A stretch of DNA of 64,000 nucleotides from RPRB01 sp035543115. GTDB lineage: Bacteria > Myxococcota > Myxococcia > Myxococcales > Myxococcaceae. A model generated the notes under the pieces. The model saw nothing but the letters and a program-made list of their open reading frames with translations. It was not told the DNA's origin and made no database searches. The stretch lies in contig DATKKF010000021.1 in the NCBI GenBank assembly GCA_035543115.1, forward strand, positions 1-64,000, in the 5' to 3' direction. The position numbers were made by a program, and so were the translations under genes. Positions 31,705 through 39,292 of the stretch are shown one piece after another (within the stretch, counting starts at the first letter, position 1; each line of letters opens with the position of its first letter).

Positions 31705-32313
31705 TCACTTCTTCTTCTTCAGCACGACCTTCTTCTTGGCCCCGGCGGCCACCACCGGCGGTGCGGGGGGGGCGGGCGGCGTCGGGCGGGCAGTCTCGCC
31801 GCGGACGATGCCGGGCATGCCTCCTGGCTTCTTCGCCGGCACGGCCGCGCCGGCGTTCCCCGGACGGGCGGCGGTCGCCGCGGCCGGGCGCGGGGGCGGA
31901 GGTGGGAGGCCCCGGACGGTCGGCCGCACCTGGGTGCGCGGGGTGCTCCGCTCGGGGAGGCTCCGGCCAGGCGGCAGCTCGCCCATGTCCACCCGGCCTC
32001 GGAAGCTCGCGCCGTCGACGATGATGACCCGGGGCGCGCGGATGTCACCGACCATCCGCCCTTCCTGGGTGAGCTCCACGCTCTCGGTGGCCTGGATGTT
32101 CCCCACCACCACGCCGCTGACCACGGCGTTCTTCACCGTGACGTTGGCCTTCACCACGCCGGACGGCTCGACGATGAGCGTCTTGGTGAGGGAGAGCTCG
32201 CCCTCCACCCGGCCGCGGACGGTGAGGTCCTCGTCACCGGTGAGCTTCCCGTTGATGAGGATGGACGGCCCGATGACCGTGTTGCCGCTCGCGACCAGAT
32301 CCTTGGCGGCCAT
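31705..32313 (-). CDS. bacP: Bactofilin BacP-like, long C-terminal tail
   Basis: The 202-residue protein starts with a bactofilin core (about residues 8-115): repeated short beta turns of the form IGPSILINGKLTGDEDLTVR, GRVEGELSL, GVVKANVTVKNAVVSGVVVG and GDIRAPRVIIVDGASFRGRVDM form the right-handed beta helix that polymerises without nucleotide. A Pro/Arg/Ala-rich tail of about 85 residues follows, ending KKKVVLKKKK. From memory, M. xanthus BacP has a similar Lys-Val tail needed for PadC binding. The start follows the bacO stop by three bases with AAGGAA inside bacO. Confidence 0.9.
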   Translation of the reverse strand: MAAKDLVASGNTVIGPSILINGKLTGDEDLTVRGRVEGELSLTKTLIVEPSGVVKANVTVKNAVVSGVVVGNIQATESVELTQEGRMVGDIRAPRVIIVDGASFRGRVDMGELPPGRSLPERSTPRTQVRPTVRGLPPPPPRPAAATAARPGNAGAAVPAKKPGGMPGIVRGETARPTPPAPPAPPVVAAGAKKKVVLKKKK

Positions 32314-32316
32314 GGG

Positions 32317-32640
32317 TCAGCGTTCCTTCACGTCCATGTCCACGTTGCCCTTGAAGCTCGCGCCGTCGGCGATGAGGATGCGCGGCGCCTTCACGTCGCC
32401 CACCACGCGGCAGTCGGCCTTGAGCTCGACCTTGTCGCTGGCCTGGATGTTCCCGGTGACCCGGCCGGCGATCTCCACGTTCTGGGTCTCGATGTCCGCC
32501 TCCACCACGCCCGAGCCCTCGACGTACAGGCTCTCGCGCAGGGAGATCTTCCCCTTCACCGTGCCCTGGATGACGAGATCCTCGTCGCCCGAGATCTCTC
32601 CGTCGATGACGATGCTAGATCCGATGACCGTGTTCGCCAC
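32317..32640 (-). CDS. bacO: Bactofilin BacO-like
   Basis: The 107-residue protein is nearly pure bactofilin core, with turns such as NTVIGSSIVIDGEISGDEDL, GTVKGKISLRES, GVVEADIETQNVEIAGRVTG and GDVKAPRILIADGASFKGNV, ending MDVKER. It lacks the long tail of BacP and should co-polymerise with its neighbours into a scaffold at the cell poles or subpolar zones. GTG at 32640 is the start; the site upstream is weak (GGA at -10). A strong hairpin lies in the 133-base gap between this gene and the upstream bactofilin, unlike the tight bacO-bacP junction. Confidence 0.9.
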   Translation of the reverse strand: MANTVIGSSIVIDGEISGDEDLVIQGTVKGKISLRESLYVEGSGVVEADIETQNVEIAGRVTGNIQASDKVELKADCRVVGDVKAPRILIADGASFKGNVDMDVKER

Positions 32641-32680
32641 GTGCGTTTCCGTCCTTCCCGTCTCCGTCCCGGCCTTGACC

Positions 32681-32706
32681 GAGCGCGCGGGAGAACCGCG
32701 CGGCTC
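32681..32706. promoter_or_regulatory. GC hairpin between bacN and bacO
   Basis: On the coding (minus) strand, GAGcCGCGCGG is followed by the loop TTCTC and CCGCGCGCTC, giving a 10-base-pair stem with one bulged base. There is no T-run after it. It lies in the only long gap of the bactofilin gene run and could reduce read-through or protect the downstream mRNA. Confidence 0.45.
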
Positions 32707-32773
32707 CTCACGCCGGAGAAGCTCAAGTGAACCTGTGCGACTGTCGCTCCGCCGCCCTCGCCCAGAAAAAGAG

Positions 32774-33118
32774 CTAGATGTCCTCGGGCAGCTTGACGTC
32801 CATCTCGATGGAGCCGTTGAAGACCGCGCCGTCCTCGATCACCACCCGGGGCGCCTTGATGTCACCCGCCACCTTCGCCGAGGCGGAGATGGCCACCCGC
32901 GAGCTCGCATCGATGTTGCCGCTCGCCTCGCCGTTGATGGTCAGCTCCTCGGCCCGGATGTCGGCCTGCACCCGGCCCGTGCCCTCGATGGTGAGGTGAT
33001 TCTTCAGGGAGATCTGCCCCTCCACCCGACCCTCGATGACCAGGTTGCCGCCCCCGGTGAGGTTGCCCCGGATGACGATGCCCTTCCCGATGATTCCGAC
33101 CTGATCGGCCTGTGCCAT
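32774..33118 (-). CDS. bacN: Bactofilin BacN-like
   Basis: The 114-residue protein is a bactofilin core: VGIIGKGIVIRGNLTGGGNL, GRVEGQISLKNHLTIEGTG, RVQADIRAEELTINGEASG and GDIKAPRVVIEDGAVFNGSI, with a short tail LPEDI. It is the first of three adjacent bactofilins upstream of a ParB-domain gene, which is the bacNOP-padC layout of M. xanthus; the N/O/P names are given by position. The ATG at 33118 is preferred because AGAGG lies five bases upstream; a GTG at 33124 is less likely. Confidence 0.9.
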   Translation of the reverse strand: MAQADQVGIIGKGIVIRGNLTGGGNLVIEGRVEGQISLKNHLTIEGTGRVQADIRAEELTINGEASGNIDASSRVAISASAKVAGDIKAPRVVIEDGAVFNGSIEMDVKLPEDI

Positions 33119-33146
33119 CCTCACCTCTGTCGTCGAAAACCGTACG

Positions 33147-33998
33147 CTAGAGATGCTCTGAGATCCAGCGAGAGGTTTCGGCGTACACGTCCTCCTTGCC
33201 GATTTCGTTGAAGATCTCGTGTCGCATGGACGGCCACTCCCGGAGGCGCTTGTCGGGTGTGGTCAGCGTCTCGAACCACTGGCGCGACACCGCCGCGGAG
33301 GCGACGCGGTCGTCACCGGGCAGCATCAGCAGCACTGGAATCCGGATACGCCCTCCGGAGGCCAGAACCTCGTGCTGCGCCCGGGTGTGCTCGGTCCACC
33401 AGCGGGGCGTCGCCTTCCGACCGTAGAGCGGGTCCTCGTCGGTGACCCGCTGCCAGGCAGAATCGCGGCTCAGGTCGGCGGAGGAGATGCCGGTGGGGAT
33501 GGGCGCGGCCGGTGCGATGCGTGACAGGAGCACGGCGGGCGCGGTCTTCCAGGCGGGGGGCGCGTAGGCGAGCCCCAGGTAGGGAGCGGAGAGAACGAGC
33601 CCGTGCAGCCCGAGCGCGCGCGCGGCCTCCCCACCGCCATCCGCGAGCCAGCGCAGGGTGACGAGGCCGCCGTGGCTGTGGGCGACGATGAAGAGCGGCA
33701 GCCCTGCGGCGAGCGCATGCGTGGAGCGGACGAAGGCCTCGAGCTCCGCGGTGAAGTCGGCGAAGGCACGGACTGCCCCGCGCGCCCCGTCGCTCCGCCC
33801 GTGGCCCCGGACGTCGTAGGCGTGCACTGCGAGGCGCTCGGCGAGCATCGCGTCGCGGAAGGCGCGGTATCGGCCCAGGTGGTCGCCGTACCCATGGACC
33901 AGGACGAGGTGCGCCCGGGCACCGTCCGGGACGTCGCGCTCGAACCACAGGCGCGTGCCGTCCGGCGCCGAGAAGTGACCTTCCTGGTGGTGGGTCAT
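33147..33998 (-). CDS. Alpha/beta hydrolase, lysophospholipase/monoacylglycerol lipase type
   Basis: The 283-residue protein has the serine aminopeptidase S33/Hydrolase_4 layout: an oxyanion-hole segment LVLVHGYGDHLGRYR, AYDVRGHGRSDG, the nucleophile elbow AHSHGG (Ala in place of the usual first Gly), the acid in LLMLPGDDRVAS and the His in MRHEIFNE. The family hydrolyses monoacylglycerols or lysophospholipids in the cytoplasm or at the membrane. No signal peptide is present. It lies 29 bases upstream of bacN on the same strand and may share its transcript, although its function is probably unrelated. Confidence 0.88.
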   Translation of the reverse strand: MTHHQEGHFSAPDGTRLWFERDVPDGARAHLVLVHGYGDHLGRYRAFRDAMLAERLAVHAYDVRGHGRSDGARGAVRAFADFTAELEAFVRSTHALAAGLPLFIVAHSHGGLVTLRWLADGGGEAARALGLHGLVLSAPYLGLAYAPPAWKTAPAVLLSRIAPAAPIPTGISSADLSRDSAWQRVTDEDPLYGRKATPRWWTEHTRAQHEVLASGGRIRIPVLLMLPGDDRVASAAVSRQWFETLTTPDKRLREWPSMRHEIFNEIGKEDVYAETSRWISEHL

Positions 33999-34137
33999 CG
34001 GGGGGAGCGCCGCGGAGGCGGCCAGAGGCTGAAATCATGCCCGGGAGATCTGACGGAGGTCCACCCGAAGTCACATCGTCGCCAGCGGCCCGTGGTTCAA
34101 GCCCTGGCCGCCGGGCCGGGAGGCAGCGCCCGTGACG

Positions 34138-35967
34138 TCAGCGATCGGCCACCGGCGAGGTGAGCGCCTTCAGCTTCCGCTGCACCACCGCGGTGCGCTC
34201 GCGGGCCTGCGGGTCGTCCGTGGTGCGCATCGCCTCCAGCGCCCTCCGGTAGGCCCCCACCGCCGCGTCCCTGCGGCTCGCCCCGCCGTAGGCATCGCCG
34301 AGGTGCTCGAGGATGGTCGGCTCGTCTGGCTCGAGCTCCGCCGCGCGCTCCAATGTCCCGGTGGCGTGGACGACGTCGCCGCGCCGGAACTGCACCCAGC
34401 CGAGCGAGTCGAGGTAGGCGCCGCTGTCCGGACGGATGGCGAGCGCACGGCGGACGAGCCGCTCCGCCTCCTCGAGCTGCTCGCCGTGGTCGGCGAGCGT
34501 GTAGCCGATGAAGTTCAGGGCCGCCGCGTTGCGCGGGTTCACCTCCAGGAGCTCCCGCATGCGGCCGAGGGCCTCCTGGGTGGCCCCGCCTCGCTCCAGC
34601 ACCGTGCCGAGCGCATAGAGCAGCTCCTCGTCGCGCGGGTGCGCCTTGAGTGCGTCGGTGAGGACCGACACCGCCTCGGTGTGCGCGCCGGTCCGGGAGA
34701 AGATCTGCGCCAGCGCCGTCACCAGCTCGGTGCTCCCGGAGGCGCGGATGCGCCCTTCCAGAAAGCGCTCGGCCCGGCCGGGGTCGCCCACGGCCTCCAG
34801 CACCGCCGCGTGCCCGGCCTCGAGCGCGACGTCCCCCGGGGCCTGCGTTAGGGCATCGGCCGTGGCCCGCTCGGCGGCGGCGGGCTCCCCCGCCCGGGCG
34901 AGGGCCAGGCCCCGCTGCACGACCGCGTCCTTCCAGCCCGGCGCGCCTCGAGGGACCTGCCCGTAGGCGCGGGCAGCGTCTGCCCAGCGGCCGGATTTTC
35001 CCTGGACCAGCCCCAGCGCGAGGAGGAGGCGGGGGTCGTCGCTGCCGGCCCGCGCCTGCTCCAGCACCCGGATCGCCGGCACGGGCTTCCCGGCCGACAG
35101 CCAGGTGAGGGCGATGCGCAGCGACTGCTCGGGGCCAATGTCAAGCGAGGCCAAGCGGTCCAGGTAGGCGCGCGCGCGTGGCTCGGAGCCCGATCGGAGC
35201 GCCAGCCGCCCGGCCCGGAGGAGCACCTCGCGCGAGTCCGGGTCACGCTCCAGCGCCCGCGCGTACGCGGCCTCGGCGTCCGCCGGACGGCCCAGCGCCT
35301 CCAGCGCCTCGCCGAGCGCGCCCTCCGCCTCGGCGTCACCGGGATCGATCTGCACTGTCTTCTCGAGCAGCGCGCGCGCCGTCTCGGGCTCGCCCCGGTC
35401 CACCAGCGCCATCCCGAGCCTCCGCAGGCCGGTGGTGTCCCGGTTGAGGTCGGCGAGCGCCTGGACCGTCCGCACCGCCTCCTCCGGATGGCCAGACTCG
35501 AGCGCCATCTCCGCCAGGAGCAGATAGGGCTCCTGCTCGCGCGGGGCGAGCTTCCGGACCCGCTCCAGCACCTCGCGGGCACGCTGCGGCCGGTCGGTCT
35601 CGAAGAGCAGCCTCCCGAGGAACAGGAGCGCGGGGACGTGATCCGGCTTGCGCTCGAGGAGCCCGCGAACGGTGGCCTCGGCGCGCGCCGGCGCCCCTGC
35701 CCGGGCCTGAGCCTCGGCGAGCGCGAGCACCAGCTCGGGACGCCCCGGGTCGGAGGCCAGCGCCAGCCGGAGCTGCTCCATGCTGCGCGCGTGCTCGCCC
35801 TGGAGCGCGAGCAGCCGTGCGCGAAGGAAGTGGGCGTACGCCGAGGCCGAGGAGTAGTCGTCGGTCGGGGCCTCGATGGCCTCCTTCATCGCCGAGATGT
35901 CCACCCGCGGATGCGCCGGCGAGGCGCCGAGGAGGACGAGGGCAACGAGGACGGGCGGAGCGACCAC
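34138..35967 (-). CDS. Large exported TPR protein
   Basis: The 609-residue protein has a signal peptide (VLVALVLLGASPAHP) and about 14 TPR-like units from residue 35 to the end, for example AEATVRGLLERKPDHVPALL, TVQIDPGDAEAEGALGEALE and LAIRPDSGAYLDSLGWVQF. The last two units are of the YLDSLGW/EHLGDAY type often found in outer-membrane or secretion TPR lipoproteins. The function is unknown; a periplasmic scaffold is the likely role. The GTG at 35967 is chosen because CAGGAA lies eight bases upstream and because it starts the signal peptide; the open frame beyond it overlaps the kinase gene and is not coding. Confidence 0.8.
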   Translation of the reverse strand: MVAPPVLVALVLLGASPAHPRVDISAMKEAIEAPTDDYSSASAYAHFLRARLLALQGEHARSMEQLRLALASDPGRPELVLALAEAQARAGAPARAEATVRGLLERKPDHVPALLFLGRLLFETDRPQRAREVLERVRKLAPREQEPYLLLAEMALESGHPEEAVRTVQALADLNRDTTGLRRLGMALVDRGEPETARALLEKTVQIDPGDAEAEGALGEALEALGRPADAEAAYARALERDPDSREVLLRAGRLALRSGSEPRARAYLDRLASLDIGPEQSLRIALTWLSAGKPVPAIRVLEQARAGSDDPRLLLALGLVQGKSGRWADAARAYGQVPRGAPGWKDAVVQRGLALARAGEPAAAERATADALTQAPGDVALEAGHAAVLEAVGDPGRAERFLEGRIRASGSTELVTALAQIFSRTGAHTEAVSVLTDALKAHPRDEELLYALGTVLERGGATQEALGRMRELLEVNPRNAAALNFIGYTLADHGEQLEEAERLVRRALAIRPDSGAYLDSLGWVQFRRGDVVHATGTLERAAELEPDEPTILEHLGDAYGGASRRDAAVGAYRRALEAMRTTDDPQARERTAVVQRKLKALTSPVADR

Positions 35968-36037
35968 GGCGGGGTTCCTGGCCGCTAGCCTAGCAGGGGG
36001 ACCCAGGGGGTGCGCGCCACCCCCCAAGGCGGAAACG

Positions 36038-38209
36038 TCAGCTCGACGGTGGGCGATCGAGGAGGTGGTCCAGCACGGCCTCGGGCAACTCGCGCCCCGG
36101 CACCTCGGCCACCTCCACGTGACAGCGCAGGCTGGTGGAGGCACGGAGGTCCGACTCCACACGGCCGAAGACCGCCATCGCCTGCTCCGAGGTGCACTCG
36201 GGCAGCAGCGCCGCGAAGGTGCCCTGCCCGAGATGGGCGAGCACGTCGGGCTGGCGGAGGCGCTCGCGCATCCGGGCGGCGGCGGTCCGCAGCAGCTCCG
36301 GGTGAACCGCGTCCGTCCGGGCCACCGCGAGCGAGAGCGGCCGCCCGTAGCGCCTGGCCCGCGCCGCCTCCTGGGTGAGCCGGGCGACGAGCCCGCGCCG
36401 GTCGAGGAGCCCTGTCTCGGCGTCGGCCACCCCGGTCGGGGGCGTCTCGGCCTCCGGCGCGGAGGCGGTGCGCCGATTGACCGACAGCGCACGCTCGGCC
36501 CGCTGCAGAAGCTCGGAGGCGTGAAATGGCTTGGCCAGGTAGTCGACAGCGCCGAGGTTCAGGGCCCGCACCCGGTCGGCGACTCCCACCTGCGCCGACA
36601 CGAGGATGACTGGGATGTCCGCGGTGTCGCTCGAGGCCTTCAGCGAGATGACGGCGTCCAGCCCGTCCAGGTGGGGCAGGAAGACGTCCATGACCACCAG
36701 GTCGGGGTGGAGCGCGTGCACCTTGGCCACGCCCTCGCGCCCGTCCCGGGCCACCTCCACCCGGTAGCGTTTCCGGAGGATGCCCTCCAGGACCGCGGCG
36801 ATGTCCGGTTCGTCCTCGACGATGAGCACCCGCGGCTGCTGCTCGCCGCCCGGGGCTTGCAGCTTCGGGACGACCTTTCGGTCCGCCTGGGCTAGCGGGA
36901 GGGTGAAGACGAACGCGCAGCCGCCGTCGGCGGGCCGCTCGGCCCAGATCTCGCCGCCGTGCAGCTCGACGAACTCCTTGCAGATGGCGAGGCCGAGGCC
37001 CGTGCCCCCGGGCCCGTGCCGGTAGCGGTCGAACACCAGGTGCATCTGCTCCTCGGGCATGCCCGGGCCGTCGTCCTGGACCACCACCTTCACCACCGGT
37101 CCGTCCGGACGGTGCAGCACCTCGCCTTCGACGAGGACGGTGCCGTTCTTCGCCGCGTGCTCGAGACCGTTGGTGATGAGGTTCTGAAGCACCTCGCGGA
37201 GCTTGAGCTCGTCTCCCATCACCGGGAGCCGCTCCGGGGCGTGCGCCTTGAGCGTGACCCCGCGCTCTGCGGCCAGGATGTCCAGCTCGAAGGCGCAGTC
37301 TCGCGCCACGCGGCTCACGTCGAGCAGCTGCACGTCGAGGGCGACCCGGGCCTGCTCGCCCTTGCCGCGGTCGAGCAACGACTCGACCATCTTCAAGATC
37401 TTCCGGGACTGGCGGACGATGGCCTCGGCGGAGATCTTGAGGTCGCCGGCCAGGTTCGCGTCCTCCAGCATGCGGCCGTGACCGAGCGTGACTTGAAGGG
37501 GCGCGCGGAGGTCGTGGCTGATGATGGCGATCAGCTCGTCCTTGAAGCGGGCCAGCTCGCGGAGGCGGCGGTTCGCCTCGGTGAGCTCCCGGTACCGCTC
37601 GACGTAGGCCAGCTCGAGGTCGTCGCGCTTCTTCTGCACCGACGCGTGCAGCTTGGCGTTGCGGACCGAGTTGGCCAGCGCGGCGGCCACGGCCTTGGCG
37701 AACTCCTGCTCCTCCGGACCGAAGGCCCCTCGCCTCCTGGAGAGGCGGAGGAACAGCGCTCCCACGAGGTCGTCCTGGCTGATGAGCGGCTGGACCAGGA
37801 TGCTCTTCACCGCCAGGGGGGCAATGGCCGGCATCACGTCGGCCATCAGCGGGTCCTCGAGCGCGTCCTCGATGTAAGTCGGCTCCCGCGTCTGCAGCGA
37901 ACGGCGCAGTTCCGGGTACTTGGACAGGTCGATGGTGATGGGGCGGTAGTCGTCGCGCTCGCGGGTGGCCATCACCACCGCCTCGGTGGAGCTCGGCGAG
38001 TCCACTAAGACGACGGAGCAGCGGTCCGTGGGGAGCACCTGGCTCACCTTTTCCACGGCGATCTTGAGGATCTTCTCCAGCTCGAGCGATGAGGTGGCCG
38101 CCTGGGTGATGTCCAGGAGCATCGCCATGCGTTCGGCGATGCGACGTTCGCGGTCGCCTGCCGCCTCTGGCGGCCGCGCCAGCGCCGGCGTGGATCTCTC
38201 CCCGTTCAT
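36038..38209 (-). CDS. Hybrid histidine kinase: GAF, HisKA, HATPase, receiver, degenerate GGDEF
   Basis: The 723-residue cytosolic protein has an N-terminal GAF domain (about residues 25-180; LEKILKIAVEKVSQVLPTDR), a coiled-coil, a HisKA dimerisation domain with the phospho-His in IISHDLRAPLQ, a HATPase_c domain (NLITNGLEHA, DDGPGMP, GGTGLGLAICKE), a receiver (VLIVEDEPDIA, phospho-Asp in VVMDVFLPHLDG, Lys in YLAKPF) and a C-terminal domain resembling GGDEF (DAETGLLDRRGLVARLTQE) where the catalytic GGDEF is replaced by LGQGTF. The last domain is probably not a cyclase. The ATG at 38209 has GGAG six bases upstream, better than 38242. Confidence 0.92.
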   Translation of the reverse strand: MNGERSTPALARPPEAAGDRERRIAERMAMLLDITQAATSSLELEKILKIAVEKVSQVLPTDRCSVVLVDSPSSTEAVVMATRERDDYRPITIDLSKYPELRRSLQTREPTYIEDALEDPLMADVMPAIAPLAVKSILVQPLISQDDLVGALFLRLSRRRGAFGPEEQEFAKAVAAALANSVRNAKLHASVQKKRDDLELAYVERYRELTEANRRLRELARFKDELIAIISHDLRAPLQVTLGHGRMLEDANLAGDLKISAEAIVRQSRKILKMVESLLDRGKGEQARVALDVQLLDVSRVARDCAFELDILAAERGVTLKAHAPERLPVMGDELKLREVLQNLITNGLEHAAKNGTVLVEGEVLHRPDGPVVKVVVQDDGPGMPEEQMHLVFDRYRHGPGGTGLGLAICKEFVELHGGEIWAERPADGGCAFVFTLPLAQADRKVVPKLQAPGGEQQPRVLIVEDEPDIAAVLEGILRKRYRVEVARDGREGVAKVHALHPDLVVMDVFLPHLDGLDAVISLKASSDTADIPVILVSAQVGVADRVRALNLGAVDYLAKPFHASELLQRAERALSVNRRTASAPEAETPPTGVADAETGLLDRRGLVARLTQEAARARRYGRPLSLAVARTDAVHPELLRTAAARMRERLRQPDVLAHLGQGTFAALLPECTSEQAMAVFGRVESDLRASTSLRCHVEVAEVPGRELPEAVLDHLLDRPPSS

Positions 38210-38296
38210 CCGCGCTCCAATTTTCCTAGATTTTCTCGGCACCGACCAGCGCTCCGTCAGGGAGTCCGCACCGACACCGGTCCACGGTCGAACCGG

Positions 38297-39043
38297 TCAG
38301 GGGCGCCGGGCCACCAGGAGGATCTCGCGGTTCCCGGCGGGGCCGTGAACCGGGGAATCCACGGAGCCGAGGGGCACGAGCCCGAGCTGCTCCATGCACG
38401 TCCGTACCCGCGCCACCGCCTCCGCCCGGACCGTGTCATCACGCACCACCCCGCCCTTCCCCACCCGACCCCGACCCGCCTCGAATTGCGGCTTCACCAG
38501 GGCAACCGTCACCCCACCAGGGGCGAGGAACGGCACTGTCGCCGGGAGGACCTGCGTGAGCGAGATGAAGCTCACGTCCAGCACCAGCACCGAGACCGGC
38601 TCGGGCAGCTCCGCCACGCCCAGGTGGCGCGCATTCACCCCCTCCCGGAGCACGACCCGTGGGTCGCTCCGCAACCGGGCGTGCAGCTGGCCCCGCCCGA
38701 CGTCGAACGCATACACCTTCGCCGCCCCGGCCTGGAGCAAACAATCGGTGAACCCGCCGGTGCTGGCGCCGATGTCGGCGCAGACGGCGCCACGGACGTC
38801 GAGCTGGAAATGGCGGAGGGCGGCCTCGAGCTTGAGACCGCCGCGGGACGCGTAGGGCATCGGCTCGCCCTTGAGGCGAACCTCGGCGTCGGCGCGGACG
38901 CGGGTGCCTGGCTTGTCCACGCGCTGGTCCTCGACGACCACCTGGCCGGCGAGGACCAGGGCCTGCGCCTTGGCCCGGGTGGGCGCGAGCCCGAGGTCGA
39001 CGAGCAGGACGTCGAGGCGCTCCTTCTTCGGGCGGTCGGTCAT
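38297..39043 (-). CDS. tlyA: TlyA family rRNA 2'-O-methyltransferase
   Basis: TlyA methylates ribose in 16S and 23S rRNA; loss gives capreomycin resistance in mycobacteria. The 248-residue protein has an N-terminal S4 RNA-binding domain (ERLDVLLVDLGLAPTRAKA, QALVLAGQVVV) and an FtsJ-like methyltransferase domain with motif I CADIGASTGGFTDCLLQAGA, AFDVGRGQLHA, VLVLDVSFISLTQVLP and VALVKPQFEAGRG. These supply the Lys-Asp-Lys-Glu type active residues. Some homologues are called haemolysins, but that is doubtful. The gap to dxs (249 bases) is unusually long for this run; no feature is seen in it. Confidence 0.95.
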   Translation of the reverse strand: MTDRPKKERLDVLLVDLGLAPTRAKAQALVLAGQVVVEDQRVDKPGTRVRADAEVRLKGEPMPYASRGGLKLEAALRHFQLDVRGAVCADIGASTGGFTDCLLQAGAAKVYAFDVGRGQLHARLRSDPRVVLREGVNARHLGVAELPEPVSVLVLDVSFISLTQVLPATVPFLAPGGVTVALVKPQFEAGRGRVGKGGVVRDDTVRAEAVARVRTCMEQLGLVPLGSVDSPVHGPAGNREILLVARRP

Positions 39044-39292
39044 GCGAAGCCGGTCCCGAGGAACGGCGGAGGAGAGCGGCGCAGGCGCGGAGGCCAGCCC
39101 TGGCCTCGTGCCCAGCAGTCCTGCGGCGGGGACGGCTGCGCGGACACAGCTTTCCCGAGACCCTGTCCCACCGCCCTGCCCGGCGCCGACCCCCCGACCC
39201 CCCGGCCCGTCTCGGAACTCGCATCCGCCGCGCAGAGAGCCGTTCGCCGGGGGACCCTCCGCGCCGTCCTCGCACGAGGCCCTCCGCTCATC

